Counted from the stretch's first letter, positions 9,470 to 18,605 are shown. The stretch is DNA of 64,000 nt from an uncultured Porticoccus sp. (GCF_913061305.1 NZ_CAJXST010000007.1:62001-126000), one strand, 5' to 3'. Translations and numbers: made by a program. The notes: generated from the sequence alone by a model not told the origin.

Positions 9470-10324
9470 ATGTCAAAGAATTTGCCTGAAAACCATATCG
9501 CCACCTCCGTCAAGCAGGCCCTCGCAGAAGATATCGGCGAAGGGGATATTACTGCCCTCCTGATTCCAGAAGAAAACACTGCCGAGGCCAGCGTCATTAC
9601 CCGTGAACAGATGGTGGTATGCGGAACGGCCTGGGTGGATGAAGTGTTCGCCCAGCTTGACCCCGCGGTCAGGATCGAATGGCGGGTTCGCGACGGTGAC
9701 GAGGTCAAACCGGGGGGAACTCTCCTGACCCTCTCCGGACCGGCCCGCAGCCTGCTGACCGGCGAGCGCACCGCGCTGAACTTTTTGCAGACCCTCTCCG
9801 GCACCGCCACCATTGCACGGCAGTTTGCGGCACTGGTAAAAGGGACGACCATTCAGATTCTCGATACCCGAAAAACCATCCCCGGCCTGCGTCTGGCGCA
9901 AAAATATGCGGTGACCGTGGGCGGTTGTCACAACCACCGTATCGGGCTGTACGACGCCTTTCTGATCAAGGAAAACCACATTGCCGCCTGTGGTGGCATC
10001 GTCGCTGCCGTCACCAAGGCACGGGAGATCGCCCCCGGCAAACCTGTCGAGGTGGAAGTAGAGAGTCTGGAGGAGTTTCAGCAGGCGCTGCAGGCCGGAG
10101 CCGACATTATCATGCTGGACAATTTCGATGAAAAACAGATCCGCGAAGCGATCGCCATGAACCAGGGGGCCGCCAGACTGGAAGTGTCCGGCAACCTGGA
10201 AATGGACAACCTCTCCTCAAAAGCTATCGAAGGAATCGATTACCTGTCATCCGGCAGCCTGACGAAGCACTGCCGGGCCATTGACCTGTCGATGCGGATA
10301 CAGCTGAAAAGCCTGCCGGGCTAG
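9470..10324 (+). CDS. nadC: nicotinate-nucleotide pyrophosphorylase (quinolinate phosphoribosyltransferase)
   Basis: A 284-residue NadC. The enzyme converts quinolinate and PRPP to nicotinate mononucleotide in de novo NAD synthesis. Family landmarks visible: [13 protein letters not shown] near residue 17, the substrate-binding [15 protein letters not shown] near residue 140, [20 protein letters not shown] near residues 152-172, and the C-terminal barrel motifs [16 protein letters not shown] and LEVSGN. Length is standard. Its TAG stop at 10322-10324 shares the palindrome CTAG with the stop codon of the convergent inositol phosphate synthase, so the two coding regions overlap by four bases. 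The upstream 212 bp (9258-9469) hold its promoter and that of the divergent DUF1631 gene. Confidence 0.96.
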   Translation: MSKNLPENHIATSVKQALAEDIGEGDITALLIPEENTAEASVITREQMVVCGTAWVDEVFAQLDPAVRIEWRVRDGDEVKPGGTLLTLSGPARSLLTGERTALNFLQTLSGTATIARQFAALVKGTTIQILDTRKTIPGLRLAQKYAVTVGGCHNHRIGLYDAFLIKENHIAACGGIVAAVTKAREIAPGKPVEVEVESLEEFQQALQAGADIIMLDNFDEKQIREAIAMNQGAARLEVSGNLEMDNLSSKAIEGIDYLSSGSLTKHCRAIDLSMRIQLKSLPG

Positions 10325-11415
10325 ACCCACTCCGCCATCAGCGCAGCATAGGACTCGTCGTCCGGAATCTGGCGCGGCGGATGCTTGCAGAAGAACGCCG
10401 AGGGAATGTCCACAGTCCCACTGATGCCGCGCTCCAGCGCCAGCTTCGCACAGCGAAGGGTGTCGATGGCCACCCCGGCGGAATTTGGCGAATCCTCCAC
10501 CGACAGCCGCAGTTCAATATTCATCGGCACATCGCCGAACAATTTGCCCTCCATGCGGATAAAGCAGACCTTGTTGTCATTCTGCCAGGGCACATAGTCA
10601 CTCGGCCCCACGTGAATATTCTCATCGGCCAGCCGCTGGGGAATAGCACTCTGCACCGCTTCGGTCTTGGACTCTTTCTTGGAGGCCAGGCGATCCCGAT
10701 TCAGCATATTCAGAAAATCCGTGTTACCACCGGTATTCAGCTGGTAGGTCCGCTCCAGTTTCACGCCGCGATTTTTGAACAGGTTACCCAGCGTACGATG
10801 AAGAATCGTCGCCCCCAACTGCGCCTTGATATCATCGCCGATAATCGGCAGGTTCTTTGCCTTGAAGCGGGCGGCCCAGTCCGGATTGCTGGCAATGAAT
10901 ACCGGGATATTGTTAACAAAGGCACAACCGGCCTCCAGGGCGCACTCGGCATAAAACTCAGTAGCTTTCTGGGAACCCACCGGCAGATAGTTCATCACCA
11001 CATCCACCGCTGCATCCTTTAACTGCGCCACCACATCGGCCAGGCTCGGCTGGGGGTCGGAGCAGAGCAGAAACGTGCGATCATCGCCGTAACCCGCCAT
11101 ATGCTCTGAATAACCGTCGAGCACATTGCCCATGGAAACTGTGACACCGCAGGGCGGCAGATCCGGACAAAATACCGCAGTACAGTTGGGCAGTGAAAAA
11201 ATCGCCTCGTTGACATCCCGACCCACTTTTCGCTTATCGATATCAAAGGCAGCGACCACCTCGATATCTTCCGGCCGGTAACCGCCCAGTTCGTAATTCA
11301 GCAAACCGATTGAATCCTGCACCCCACGCAAACGGTAGTGGTGAATTCCCTGAATCAGCGAGCTGGCACAGTTGCCCACACCCACCACCGCTATTTTTAT
11401 TTTCTGTCTTTCCAC
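10321..11415 (-). CDS. ino1: inositol-3-phosphate synthase, actinobacterial type
   Basis: A 364-residue NAD-dependent synthase converting glucose 6-phosphate to 1L-myo-inositol 1-phosphate. The Rossmann motif [13 protein letters not shown] is near residue 12, and the family signatures [19 protein letters not shown] (near 142), [11 protein letters not shown] (near 170), [17 protein letters not shown] (near 193), [12 protein letters not shown] and [10 protein letters not shown] follow in the order seen in mycobacterial Ino1; the eukaryotic enzyme is about 150 residues longer. It is the last gene of a three-gene cluster with a GtrA-like protein and a CDP-alcohol phosphatidyltransferase, which suggests that the product goes to inositol phospholipid. 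De novo inositol synthesis is uncommon in gammaproteobacteria, so horizontal origin is possible. Identification is firm; destination of the product is inferred. Confidence 0.92.
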   Translation of the reverse strand: MERQKIKIAVVGVGNCASSLIQGIHHYRLRGVQDSIGLLNYELGGYRPEDIEVVAAFDIDKRKVGRDVNEAIFSLPNCTAVFCPDLPPCGVTVSMGNVLDGYSEHMAGYGDDRTFLLCSDPQPSLADVVAQLKDAAVDVVMNYLPVGSQKATEFYAECALEAGCAFVNNIPVFIASNPDWAARFKAKNLPIIGDDIKAQLGATILHRTLGNLFKNRGVKLERTYQLNTGGNTDFLNMLNRDRLASKKESKTEAVQSAIPQRLADENIHVGPSDYVPWQNDNKVCFIRMEGKLFGDVPMNIELRLSVEDSPNSAGVAIDTLRCAKLALERGISGTVDIPSAFFCKHPPRQIPDDESYAALMAEWV

Positions 11416-11447
11416 TTGGGCTCCTTAAACATCAAAAACAGCAAAAC

Positions 11448-11840
11448 CTAGTCGTCGCTGACAAACCTGCCAGAGGTCACAAATACCACCCGCCGGTGCA
11501 GGGGATAATTAATGGCCAATGCCACCGCAGTCGCCACCAATATCCTCGCCAACAAATAATCCAGTGAAAAATACTCTACCAACGTCAATACGCCAACCAC
11601 ATTGGCGGCGGCGGCGATCAGACAAACCAGCATATAGCTATAGATCTGCCAGCCAATGTCCTCCCGGTGGGCATTGAAACTCCAGCGGCGGTTGAGAAAA
11701 AAGTTTACCAACCCGCCACTGATCGGCCCAGCCGCCACGGCAAACGCCAGCGGCAGACCCAACACCTGAAAACACAGCATCATCACCAGAAAATCGATAG
11801 CCGTGGCCACCACAGCCGATGTCTGCGCCCGAAAAAACAT
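11448..11840 (-). CDS. GtrA family membrane protein
   Basis: A 130-residue, four-span membrane protein of the GtrA family. Characteristic features are ATAIDFLVMM in the first span, GGLVNFFLNRRWSF after the second, and NYPLHRRVVF near the C terminus. GtrA-like proteins are believed to assist translocation of lipid-linked sugars or lipids across the inner membrane. The ATG follows the stop codon of the upstream phosphatidyltransferase by 3 bp and the gene precedes ino1 by 32 bp, so the three genes are one operon. The position raises the possibility that it handles an inositol lipid or its glycosylated derivative rather than an O-antigen sugar. Family call good; substrate unknown. Confidence 0.85.
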   Translation of the reverse strand: MFFRAQTSAVVATAIDFLVMMLCFQVLGLPLAFAVAAGPISGGLVNFFLNRRWSFNAHREDIGWQIYSYMLVCLIAAAANVVGVLTLVEYFSLDYLLARILVATAVALAINYPLHRRVVFVTSGRFVSDD

Positions 11841-11843
11841 CCG

Positions 11844-12587
11844 TCAACCCGCCCGTGCCGACAGGAACAACGCCCTGAACCGCAGCGCCGCAGAGACATT
11901 ACCCAGTACGGCCACGAGCCAGATCACCAGCAATAGCGGCAGGCCCTGCGGCCAGAATGCCGAGGCCGCCAATCCCAGCAACAGATACACGTAGCGCTCC
12001 GTGCGCTTCATGACACCCCGGGGGACGGCCAGCGTCATGGCCTCCGCCTTGGCGGTGGTGTAACTGATCATGAATGAGCCGTGAATGGCCAGCAGACAAC
12101 CCAGCAGAGCCCAGGTCTGGTGGCGAAAAAACAGCGCACACCCGGCCAGCAACATAAAATCCACATAGCGATCAATGGTGGAATCGAGCACCACACCACC
12201 GCGATCCGCTGTCGCCTGCAACCGCGCCAGCATGCCGTCCAGCACATCGCTGACACCGGACAACAGGGCCAGGCAGAACCCGTAGCCAAAATGGCCGAGG
12301 GCAATCGACACTGCGGCAAGCAGGCCGAACAGCAAAGACACGAACGTGACCTGATTGGGCGTCACCGAACAGCGCTGCAACAGTCTCACCAGCGGCTCGA
12401 CACACCAAACCGCAAAATTCATCAACGCCTTGCCGAGCAGCGCGCTGCCACCCTGACGATCCACGCGCTCGTAGCGTTTGAACCCCCCGCCGGCCAAACC
12501 CCGCAGAAAATAAATCAGACCGAGTGACAGCATCAGCACAAACACCGCCAGAACGACCCATGCCTCACGCTCTATCACGGCGAGCAC
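11844..12587 (-). CDS. CDP-alcohol phosphatidyltransferase (candidate phosphatidylinositol-phosphate synthase)
   Basis: A 247-residue integral membrane enzyme. The family motif DG-x2-AR-x8-G-x3-D-x3-D is complete: it begins at DGMLAR and ends with the two catalytic aspartates of VVLDSTID, near residues 119-140. After it, YTTAKAEAM and RGVMKRTERYVYLLLG resemble the region of inositol-type phosphatidyltransferases where actinobacterial PIP synthases have AKAEG...RAER. There is an extra hydrophobic N-terminal segment (residues 10-30). Operon partner of GtrA and Ino1. The expected reaction is CDP-diacylglycerol plus inositol 1-phosphate to phosphatidylinositol phosphate. Alternatives are phosphatidylglycerophosphate synthase-like enzymes with other alcohol acceptors; the ino1 linkage favours inositol. 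Confidence 0.8.
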   Translation of the reverse strand: MLAVIEREAWVVLAVFVLMLSLGLIYFLRGLAGGGFKRYERVDRQGGSALLGKALMNFAVWCVEPLVRLLQRCSVTPNQVTFVSLLFGLLAAVSIALGHFGYGFCLALLSGVSDVLDGMLARLQATADRGGVVLDSTIDRYVDFMLLAGCALFFRHQTWALLGCLLAIHGSFMISYTTAKAEAMTLAVPRGVMKRTERYVYLLLGLAASAFWPQGLPLLLVIWLVAVLGNVSAALRFRALFLSARAG

Positions 12588-12912
12588 CCGGTGACTTCAT
12601 CGGCCCTGATCGGCAACCGTTTACGACGGATCCACCCGTATAAAACGCCAAACAACATCGTTATTTTTATCTCACCTTCAGCCAGCCACTACGGTCAACG
12701 CGAACACTGTCGCCCTGACCCCTCGACACCGGCCATTATAGGAAGGTCAAGAGCCGCTTCCCACCGTTTATTTCAAACCGATGACACCCGTTGCAATGAG
12801 AGATGATAATTTGATCCAGCGCAACGATCTGCCACATATTTCTCAAAGCGACTGTTTCATTTAATAATAAATCTCATTACCATTAAGGGTTATTGCTACC
12901 GGAGAGGGTGTT
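12588..12912. promoter_or_regulatory. divergent intergenic region, inositol-lipid operon / iron operon
   Basis: This 325-bp stretch separates the reverse-strand inositol-lipid genes from the forward fbpABC genes. It must carry both promoters. The AT-rich end next to fbpA contains the candidate Fur box listed separately. A short forward open frame (12591-12806) has no recognisable content or neighbour logic and is not called. No RNA gene or repeat was recognised. Confidence 0.5.
12863..12881 (+). promoter_or_regulatory. candidate Fur box upstream of fbpA
   Basis: The 19-mer AATAATAAATCTCATTACC matches the Fur consensus GATAATGATAATCATTATC at 13 of 19 positions by eye. It lies 32 bp upstream of the fbpA start, within the expected promoter. 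Ferric-ion importers of this kind are commonly Fur-repressed, so the match and the gene function agree. Confidence 0.5.
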
Positions 12913-13938
12913 ATGCAAATCAGTAGGCGTTTTCCACACTGTATTCTGGGCCTGCTTCTGGCCTGCTCCACTGCGGTTGCCTCAGCCGCTGAAGTCAACT
13001 TGTATTCCGCGCGGATCGAGGCGCTGATCAAGCCATTGCTGGACACCTTTACCGAGCAGACCGGTATCGAGGTCAATCTGGTCACCGGCGATGCCGACGG
13101 TCTGATTCAGCGCCTGAAGAGTGAAGGCCGCAACTCCCCCGCAGATATTCTGCTCACCACCGATGTAGGCCGCCTGTACCGGGCCAAAGAGGCCAACCTG
13201 ACCCAATCGGTGGAATCGACCACACTGGAGAAAAACATCCCCGTGATGTATCGCGATGACAGCAACCACTGGTTTGGTCTATCCCTGCGTGCGCGGCCCA
13301 TCCTTTACGTCAAGGACAAAGTGGACCCGGCCGAACTGAGCAACTACGAAGACCTCAGCGACCCTAAATGGAAAGGCAAAATCTGTATTCGCTCTTCCAA
13401 CAATGTTTACAACCAGTCCATGGTGGCATCGCTGATCGCCGCCAATGGTCTGGAGGCCACCGAGGAATGGGCCAAGGGGTTAGTAGCCAATTTCGCCATG
13501 CCACCCAGAGGTGGCGACCGCGACCAGATCAAGGCGGCGGCGGCCGGCCAGTGCGACCTGGCCATCGCCAATACCTATTACCTGGCGGGCATGCTCACCA
13601 GCGATGACGAAGAGCAGCGGGCTGCCGCCGAAAAAATGGCCGTGTTCTGGCCCAACCAGGATGGTCGTGGCGCCCACGTCAATATCTCCGGTGCTGCCGT
13701 CACCGCCTCGGCACCCAACCGCGACAACGCCATTGCCCTGCTGGAATTTTTAAGCACCGATGCGGCGCAATCCTGGTATGCACGTGAAAATGGCGAATAC
13801 CCCATCCGCGATGATATCGAGATCGGTCCGGTACTGAGCAGCTGGGGCACCTTCAAGGCGGACCCGGTGGAACTTTACAAGCTGGGAGCCGGCAACGGCG
13901 AGGCACTGCGCCTGATGGATCGGGCCGGCTGGCGCTAG
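12913..13938 (+). CDS. fbpA: ferric iron ABC transporter, periplasmic binding protein
   Basis: A 341-residue periplasmic protein with an N-terminal signal peptide (ILGLLLACSTAVASAA, cleavage near residue 26) followed by EVNLYSARIEALIKPLLDTF, the start of the FbpA/FutA/IdiA fold. The twin tyrosines in IANTYYLAGM (near residue 220) correspond to the iron-coordinating Tyr pair of this family. A GGGG-poor ribosome site GGAGAGGG lies about 6 bp before the ATG. It is the first gene of a three-gene ferric importer operon; a candidate Fur box is just upstream. Role: capture of ferric ion in the periplasm and delivery to the permease. Siderophore-independent binding is inferred from family membership. 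Confidence 0.92.
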   Translation: MQISRRFPHCILGLLLACSTAVASAAEVNLYSARIEALIKPLLDTFTEQTGIEVNLVTGDADGLIQRLKSEGRNSPADILLTTDVGRLYRAKEANLTQSVESTTLEKNIPVMYRDDSNHWFGLSLRARPILYVKDKVDPAELSNYEDLSDPKWKGKICIRSSNNVYNQSMVASLIAANGLEATEEWAKGLVANFAMPPRGGDRDQIKAAAAGQCDLAIANTYYLAGMLTSDDEEQRAAAEKMAVFWPNQDGRGAHVNISGAAVTASAPNRDNAIALLEFLSTDAAQSWYARENGEYPIRDDIEIGPVLSSWGTFKADPVELYKLGAGNGEALRLMDRAGWR

Positions 13939-13955
13939 CCCGCCAAGCCCCCTCC

Positions 13956-15620
13956 ATGCCAGATTCTCCACGACAACAACAGACACTGATCAGTACCGGC
14001 GCAGTGCTCCTGGCACTGTTGCTGGCGCTGCCGGTGATTGTCGTGGTGAGCTACGTGTTTGTGCCCACTGGCGAAATCTGGAGCCATCTGGCCGCCACGG
14101 TGCTGCCGGATTACATTATCAACTCGTTGCTGCTGATGCTCGGCGTCGCCATCGGCACCCTGCTGATCGGGGTGAGTACCGGCTGGCTCACCAGCATGTG
14201 CCAGTTTCCCGGCCGGGGCCTGTTTGAATGGGCCCTGCTGCTGCCCATGGCCATGCCCGCCTACATCATCGCCTACACCTATACCGGCATGCTGGACTTC
14301 TCGGGACCGGTACAAACCACCCTGCGGGAACTGACCGGCTGGGGCTTCGGGGATTATTATTTCCCCGATCTCCGCTCGATCGAAGGGGCTGCCATCATGC
14401 TCACGCTGGTGCTCTACCCCTATGTTTACCTGCTCAGCCGCGCCGCTTTTCTCAATCAGTCCATCTGTGTGCTGGATGCCAGCCGTACCCTGGGCAACGG
14501 GCCATGGAGCACCTTCCTGTTTGTCGCCCTGCCATTGGCCCGACCGGCGATTATCGCGGGGCTGTCACTGGCATTGATGGAAACCCTTGCGGATTTTGGC
14601 ACCGTGCAATATTTCGGGGTATCCACCTTTACCACCGGCATTTTCCGCACCTGGTTCGGCATGGGCAGTGCCGCCGCCGCGGCCCAACTGGCTGCCGGGC
14701 TGATGGGTTTCGTGATGATTCTGATTCTGGTGGAGCGCTACTCCCGACGCCGCGCCCGTTACCACCACACCAGCCGCCGCCATCAGGATATCCACCGCTA
14801 TTCACTGCGGGGCATGCGAGCCGTTGCGGCAAGCGGTTTCTGCTTCGGTATCGTCGCATTGGGATTTCTGCTGCCCGCCACTCAATTGCTGAGCTGGACG
14901 GTCAGTGTTGCCGACCAGGTGCTCGATGCACGGTTCATGGGGCTGGTGACAAACAGTCTCGAGCTGGCCAGTTACGCCGCCGTGCTGGCTCTGCTGCTGG
15001 CTTTACTGCTGGCCTACAGCCAGCGACTGTTTCCGGGCAAGGTTCTGCAGGGTGCCGTCCGGCTGGCAGGCATGGGCTACGCGGTACCCGGCCCGGTGAT
15101 TGCGGTGGGTGTGATGATTCCGTTTTCCTTTATCGACAACAGCATCGACAGCTGGGCGCGCAGCAATTTCGATATATCCACCGGGCTTATGCTCAGTGGC
15201 ACCGTGGTGGCCGTGGTGTTTGCCTACCTGACCCGGTTTCTCGGTGTATCGCTGCAAACGGTGGACAGCGGCCTGAGCAAAATCACCCCATCCATGGACG
15301 AAGCCGGTCGCTCCTTCGGTTATGGCCCCCTGCAAATCCTCAGACAGGTGCATGTGCCCATGCTGAAAGGCTCCCTGCTCACCGCCCTGCTGCTGGTCTT
15401 TGTCGACGTCCTGAAAGAGCTCCCGGCCACCCTGATTTTGAGGCCATTCAATTTCAACACCCTCGCCGTGCGCGCCTACGAACTGGCATCGGATGAACGT
15501 CTCGCCGAGGCCGCGCCCGCTGCCCTGGCCATCGTCGCTGCTGGTATACTGCCGGTCATCTTGATCAGTTGGACCATTACCCGGACCCGCCGGGTGGCCG
15601 TCACCAGGGATACCCCATGA
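13956..15620 (+). CDS. fbpB: ferric iron ABC transporter, fused permease
   Basis: A 554-residue permease with two tandem MetI-type permease halves, typical of FbpB/SfuB proteins. About 12 hydrophobic segments are visible. The cytoplasmic EAA-like loops that contact the ATPase are near residue 175 (LDASRTLGNGPWSTFLFVALPLARPAI) of the first half and near 445 (DEAGRSFGYGPLQILRQVHVPML) of the second, each with the conserved Gly. It starts 17 bp after fbpA and its stop overlaps the start region of fbpC by a few bases, so the three genes are co-transcribed. It forms the inner-membrane channel for ferric ion. Confidence 0.92.
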   Translation: MPDSPRQQQTLISTGAVLLALLLALPVIVVVSYVFVPTGEIWSHLAATVLPDYIINSLLLMLGVAIGTLLIGVSTGWLTSMCQFPGRGLFEWALLLPMAMPAYIIAYTYTGMLDFSGPVQTTLRELTGWGFGDYYFPDLRSIEGAAIMLTLVLYPYVYLLSRAAFLNQSICVLDASRTLGNGPWSTFLFVALPLARPAIIAGLSLALMETLADFGTVQYFGVSTFTTGIFRTWFGMGSAAAAAQLAAGLMGFVMILILVERYSRRRARYHHTSRRHQDIHRYSLRGMRAVAASGFCFGIVALGFLLPATQLLSWTVSVADQVLDARFMGLVTNSLELASYAAVLALLLALLLAYSQRLFPGKVLQGAVRLAGMGYAVPGPVIAVGVMIPFSFIDNSIDSWARSNFDISTGLMLSGTVVAVVFAYLTRFLGVSLQTVDSGLSKITPSMDEAGRSFGYGPLQILRQVHVPMLKGSLLTALLLVFVDVLKELPATLILRPFNFNTLAVRAYELASDERLAEAAPAALAIVAAGILPVILISWTITRTRRVAVTRDTP

Positions 15621-15621
15621 C

Positions 15622-16689
15622 ATGACATCACAACTCACCGTCACGGACCTGCAAATTGACTACGCGGGAACAAGTATCCTGCAACATATTTCTTTCTCGC
15701 TGGAAGCGGGTGAAATCGCCTGCCTTGTCGGGCCGTCTGGCTGCGGTAAAACCTCCCTGCTGAGAGCCATCGCCGGCTTCGAACCGATTTCCGCCGGACA
15801 GATCGAACTGCGTGGCCGGATCGTCTCCGGCCCCGACAAAACACTGCCGCCGGAACAGCGCCACATCGGTATGGTGTTTCAGGACTTTGCCCTGTTTCCC
15901 CACCTCACCGTAGCCAGGAACATCGCCTTCGGTCTGCGCAAAATGCCGCGCGGGCAGCGTCGGCAGCGGGTCGACGAACTGCTCAAGCTGGTGGAGATGC
16001 AGGATACCCGCAACCAGTACCCCCACCAGCTCTCCGGCGGCCAGCAACAGCGCATCGCACTGGCGCGCGCCATGGCGCCGCGCCCGGATATCCTGATGCT
16101 CGATGAACCCTTTTCCAGCATGGACTCGGAACTGCGCGAACAACTGGCCCGCGACGTGCGCCAACTGCTGCGCAAGGACGGCATCACCGCCATTCTGGTG
16201 ACCCACGACCAGAACGAAGCCTTTGCCATGGCAGACCACATCGGCGTACTGGGGGAGGGGACACTGCACCAGTGGGGCACCGGGTTTGATCTCTACCACC
16301 GCCCCGCCGACCGGTTTGTCGCCGACTTCATCGGCCAGGGTGTACTGCTGCCGGGCATGATCATCAACGACAAGCAGGTGCGCACCGAGCTGGGAATCGT
16401 CACCGGCGATCTGGAACCCGGCGAAGCCGCCTCACCGGCCAAAATAGTCGACCTGCTGCTGCGTCCCGACGATGTCATTCACGTTGAAGACAGCCACCTG
16501 CAAGCCGAAATTGTCGCCCGCGCCTTTCGCGGCGCCGTGTACCTCTACACCCTGCGCCTGGAGAGCGGCCAGAAAGTGCTCTGCCTGGTACAGAGCCATC
16601 ACCAGCACGAAATCGGTGAAATGCTCGGCATCCGTCTGGAAGCGGACCACCTGCCGGTCTTCAGGCGGCACACCTCCCCGGCAACCTGA
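15622..16689 (+). CDS. fbpC: ferric iron ABC transporter, ATP-binding subunit
   Basis: A 355-residue ABC ATPase. Walker A GPSGCGKTS is near residue 37, the Q-loop VFQDFALFPHLTV near 85, the signature LSGGQQQRIALARA near 135, Walker B ILMLDEPFSSMD near 155 and the switch His in VTHDQNEAF near 195. The C-terminal third is a regulatory TOBE-like domain (LLLRPDDVIH and following), as in FbpC and related Fe/Put/Pot importers. The stop codon TGA at 16687-16689 is part of a perfect hairpin that probably ends the operon. It powers import of ferric ion through FbpB. Confidence 0.93.
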   Translation: MTSQLTVTDLQIDYAGTSILQHISFSLEAGEIACLVGPSGCGKTSLLRAIAGFEPISAGQIELRGRIVSGPDKTLPPEQRHIGMVFQDFALFPHLTVARNIAFGLRKMPRGQRRQRVDELLKLVEMQDTRNQYPHQLSGGQQQRIALARAMAPRPDILMLDEPFSSMDSELREQLARDVRQLLRKDGITAILVTHDQNEAFAMADHIGVLGEGTLHQWGTGFDLYHRPADRFVADFIGQGVLLPGMIINDKQVRTELGIVTGDLEPGEAASPAKIVDLLLRPDDVIHVEDSHLQAEIVARAFRGAVYLYTLRLESGQKVLCLVQSHHQHEIGEMLGIRLEADHLPVFRRHTSPAT

Positions 16690-16714
16690 CACCCGGTCAC
16701 TTATACCGGGTGTC
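16688..16714 (+). terminator. hairpin at end of fbpABC operon
   Basis: GACACCCGGT (16688-16697) and ACCGGGTGTC (16705-16714) form a perfect 10-bp stem with a 7-nt loop. It begins inside the fbpC stop codon. No strong T tract follows, so it may be a processing or rho-assisted end rather than a classic intrinsic terminator. Confidence 0.6.
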
Positions 16715-16848
16715 GTTGAAAAGACTACAAAACTCCGCTCTGCTATCTATCCAGACGGCCTTCGCCGGATTACACTTCGCACAGATAACCCGCTCCGGCG
16801 CCGACTCGACCAACCCCTAAAAATAATAACTATTTTTAATAATCATTG

Positions 16849-18348
16849 ATGCTAAGAAAAACCTGCAAGGATGTGGTGCTATTCCCCATCACCATTTATC
16901 GGGCCTGCCTGTGGCTGCCCGCGCGGCTGCGTGGCGACCGGTGGCACCCCCGTATCAACACGACTCTCGGCCTGCTGCTTTACGGCCTGTTTGGCCTGCC
17001 ACTATCCATCCTGCTTCTGCTTGAAATACTGATCGTCATCAATACCCAACTGATGGCACAGCCGATGGATGACGACGAAGCCACACAGCAACCGCTCTCA
17101 TCGACCGGCTACAGCCCCACTCACCACGGACCCGGCAGGGCACTGGCGGAGTGGCCCTCAGACCTACAGGTCACACTGCCCGGCTATGCGGACAACGCAT
17201 CCCCACCGCCGGACCCGACACTGCCACGCGACCAGTATTATGACCAGCTACTGGCAATCTACAGCCCCACCATCCTTCACAAAATGGGGCACGAACCGCT
17301 GTGGGACATTCCCACCGACATCTTCTTCGACGGCGACACAGACCCGCGCAACAACGTGAGCAATGCCCTGAGCCTAGGCACAGTGCCACCAGTGGTCCAC
17401 GGCGAAGTCATTGCCGAAACCCGCGACGCCTACTACCTCACTTACATGCTCTATCACGTCAAGGACTACGACCTGCCCGTGCGGGAAGCCATCTCCGACG
17501 CCACCTTTCACGACGGCGACAACGAAGGCATTCAATTGCGCATCGACAAGGCCAGCATGCAGGTCACCCTGGTAGAAACCTGGTTCCACAACCGCTTCTT
17601 CCTATGTAACCGCACCGGCGAATCCCAGGGCACCGAACCCATCCAGACCCGCACCCTGTTCGAGGGCGGCACCCACCTCGTCCTGTTCGTCCAGAGCATG
17701 GGGCACGGCGTGCGCTGCGCCAGCCCGGCGGATTTGGAAGAACTGGCCAACAACAGCAAAATCCTGCGACTGGCCAGCGACCCGGACAAGCTGATTGCAC
17801 CCGCAATCAACGACCACACCGAATACAATATCGGCTACCGACTCTCCAGCCTGAAGCCCTGGTACCGCCTGGCTAAAACCCATGCTGACTCCGGCAATGA
17901 CGCCACCACCCTGTTCGAAGACACCATCGTGCTGAGCACAGATTCCACCGGAAAGGAGATTCAGATCGGCAAATTCTTCGCCGCCAACGACTTCGAAAAA
18001 CGCGCCTGGTCACGTCCCAAACCGCCCTGGGCATGGGACGATCGTTGGGACGACATCCCCGTCGCCCTGTGGCACTTCCACCCTGCACTGGCCTTCAACA
18101 GCCATACCGGCGAAACCTACTCGGAGCAGTATTACTACAACGCCCCGATGAGCCTGATCTTTACCGCCGATGAAAGAAACACCGTGCTGACCAGCCTGCT
18201 GAACGAACACTACCACCGTGCACCCCAGCGGCTGGCGAGAAAAACCAACCCGGCGGTCCGGCAGCCATCCTCACCGCCCACCGAAAAGCCGGGCATCGGA
18301 GTACAGGTCAAACGCTATATGAACTACGTGATTCATTCGTTGGGGTAA
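16849..18348 (+). CDS. unrecognised membrane-anchored protein
   Basis: A 499-residue protein starting at the ATG at 16849 (a TTG directly before it is also in frame). One strong hydrophobic segment near residues 40-66 ([20 protein letters not shown]) follows a basic N terminus, predicting one membrane anchor with the remainder outside the cytoplasm. The main domain has clustered His/Asp/Glu motifs: [14 protein letters not shown] and [13 protein letters not shown] (near 205-240), QSMGHGVR (near 285), and [18 protein letters not shown] (near 400). The HxxDxEG plus later GHG pattern is loosely like Vps62-type proteins, a weak resemblance only. No family was confirmed. It follows the iron operon by 159 bp; whether it is iron-regulated is not clear. 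Downstream it abuts an rmlB remnant on the other strand. Confidence 0.7.
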   Translation: MLRKTCKDVVLFPITIYRACLWLPARLRGDRWHPRINTTLGLLLYGLFGLPLSILLLLEILIVINTQLMAQPMDDDEATQQPLSSTGYSPTHHGPGRALAEWPSDLQVTLPGYADNASPPPDPTLPRDQYYDQLLAIYSPTILHKMGHEPLWDIPTDIFFDGDTDPRNNVSNALSLGTVPPVVHGEVIAETRDAYYLTYMLYHVKDYDLPVREAISDATFHDGDNEGIQLRIDKASMQVTLVETWFHNRFFLCNRTGESQGTEPIQTRTLFEGGTHLVLFVQSMGHGVRCASPADLEELANNSKILRLASDPDKLIAPAINDHTEYNIGYRLSSLKPWYRLAKTHADSGNDATTLFEDTIVLSTDSTGKEIQIGKFFAANDFEKRAWSRPKPPWAWDDRWDDIPVALWHFHPALAFNSHTGETYSEQYYYNAPMSLIFTADERNTVLTSLLNEHYHRAPQRLARKTNPAVRQPSSPPTEKPGIGVQVKRYMNYVIHSLG

Positions 18349-18354
18349 TAGCCT

Positions 18355-18579
18355 GCCAAATAAACATTGCTCGTGGCCATCCTCCTGGCCAAGGCAGCAC
18401 CCTCGCAGATATCCACTTGATAGAAATGATAGCGAGTCGATTCGACTACCGAAGCCAGTGACTCCAGGTTGCCCGCATAGGTCAACTTATCGAGGTTGGC
18501 GACCTCGCTAGCGGTATTGTCGATCCACGGCGGAGCCGATAAAGCCGGCACCGCCGGTTATTAGAATTTTTGAGGTCAC
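18355..18579 (-). pseudogene. remnant of dTDP-glucose 4,6-dehydratase (rmlB), N-terminal part only
   Basis: Two reverse-strand frames together reproduce the start of RmlB. Frame one, from a GTG at 18579, reads [15 protein letters not shown], the NAD-binding start; frame two continues [19 protein letters not shown], then LESLASV and YHFYQVDIC, the next conserved blocks. The frames join if roughly 10 bases that would encode the usual VRHL segment were lost. After about 75 codons the similarity ends, although the intact protein has about 350 residues. This is a truncated and frameshifted gene remnant; the RmlB family is well known for dTDP-deoxysugar synthesis. Confidence 0.82.
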
Positions 18580-18605
18580 TATCTTTACCAAAAATGATTT
18601 AAATC

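Noticed and set aside
12591-12806. 71-codon forward frame in the promoter region
   Set aside because: No family features and no good ribosome site; lies in a gap that must hold two promoters.
14228-15496. Forward open frame of 422 codons, plus one frame from fbpB
   Set aside because: It overlaps the fused permease in another frame; its composition is shadow-like, rich in Arg, Gly and His.
16821-16848. AT-rich sequence resembling a Fur box before the unknown gene at 16849
   Set aside because: Best alignment reaches only about 11 of 19 positions, no better than expected in such AT-rich sequence.
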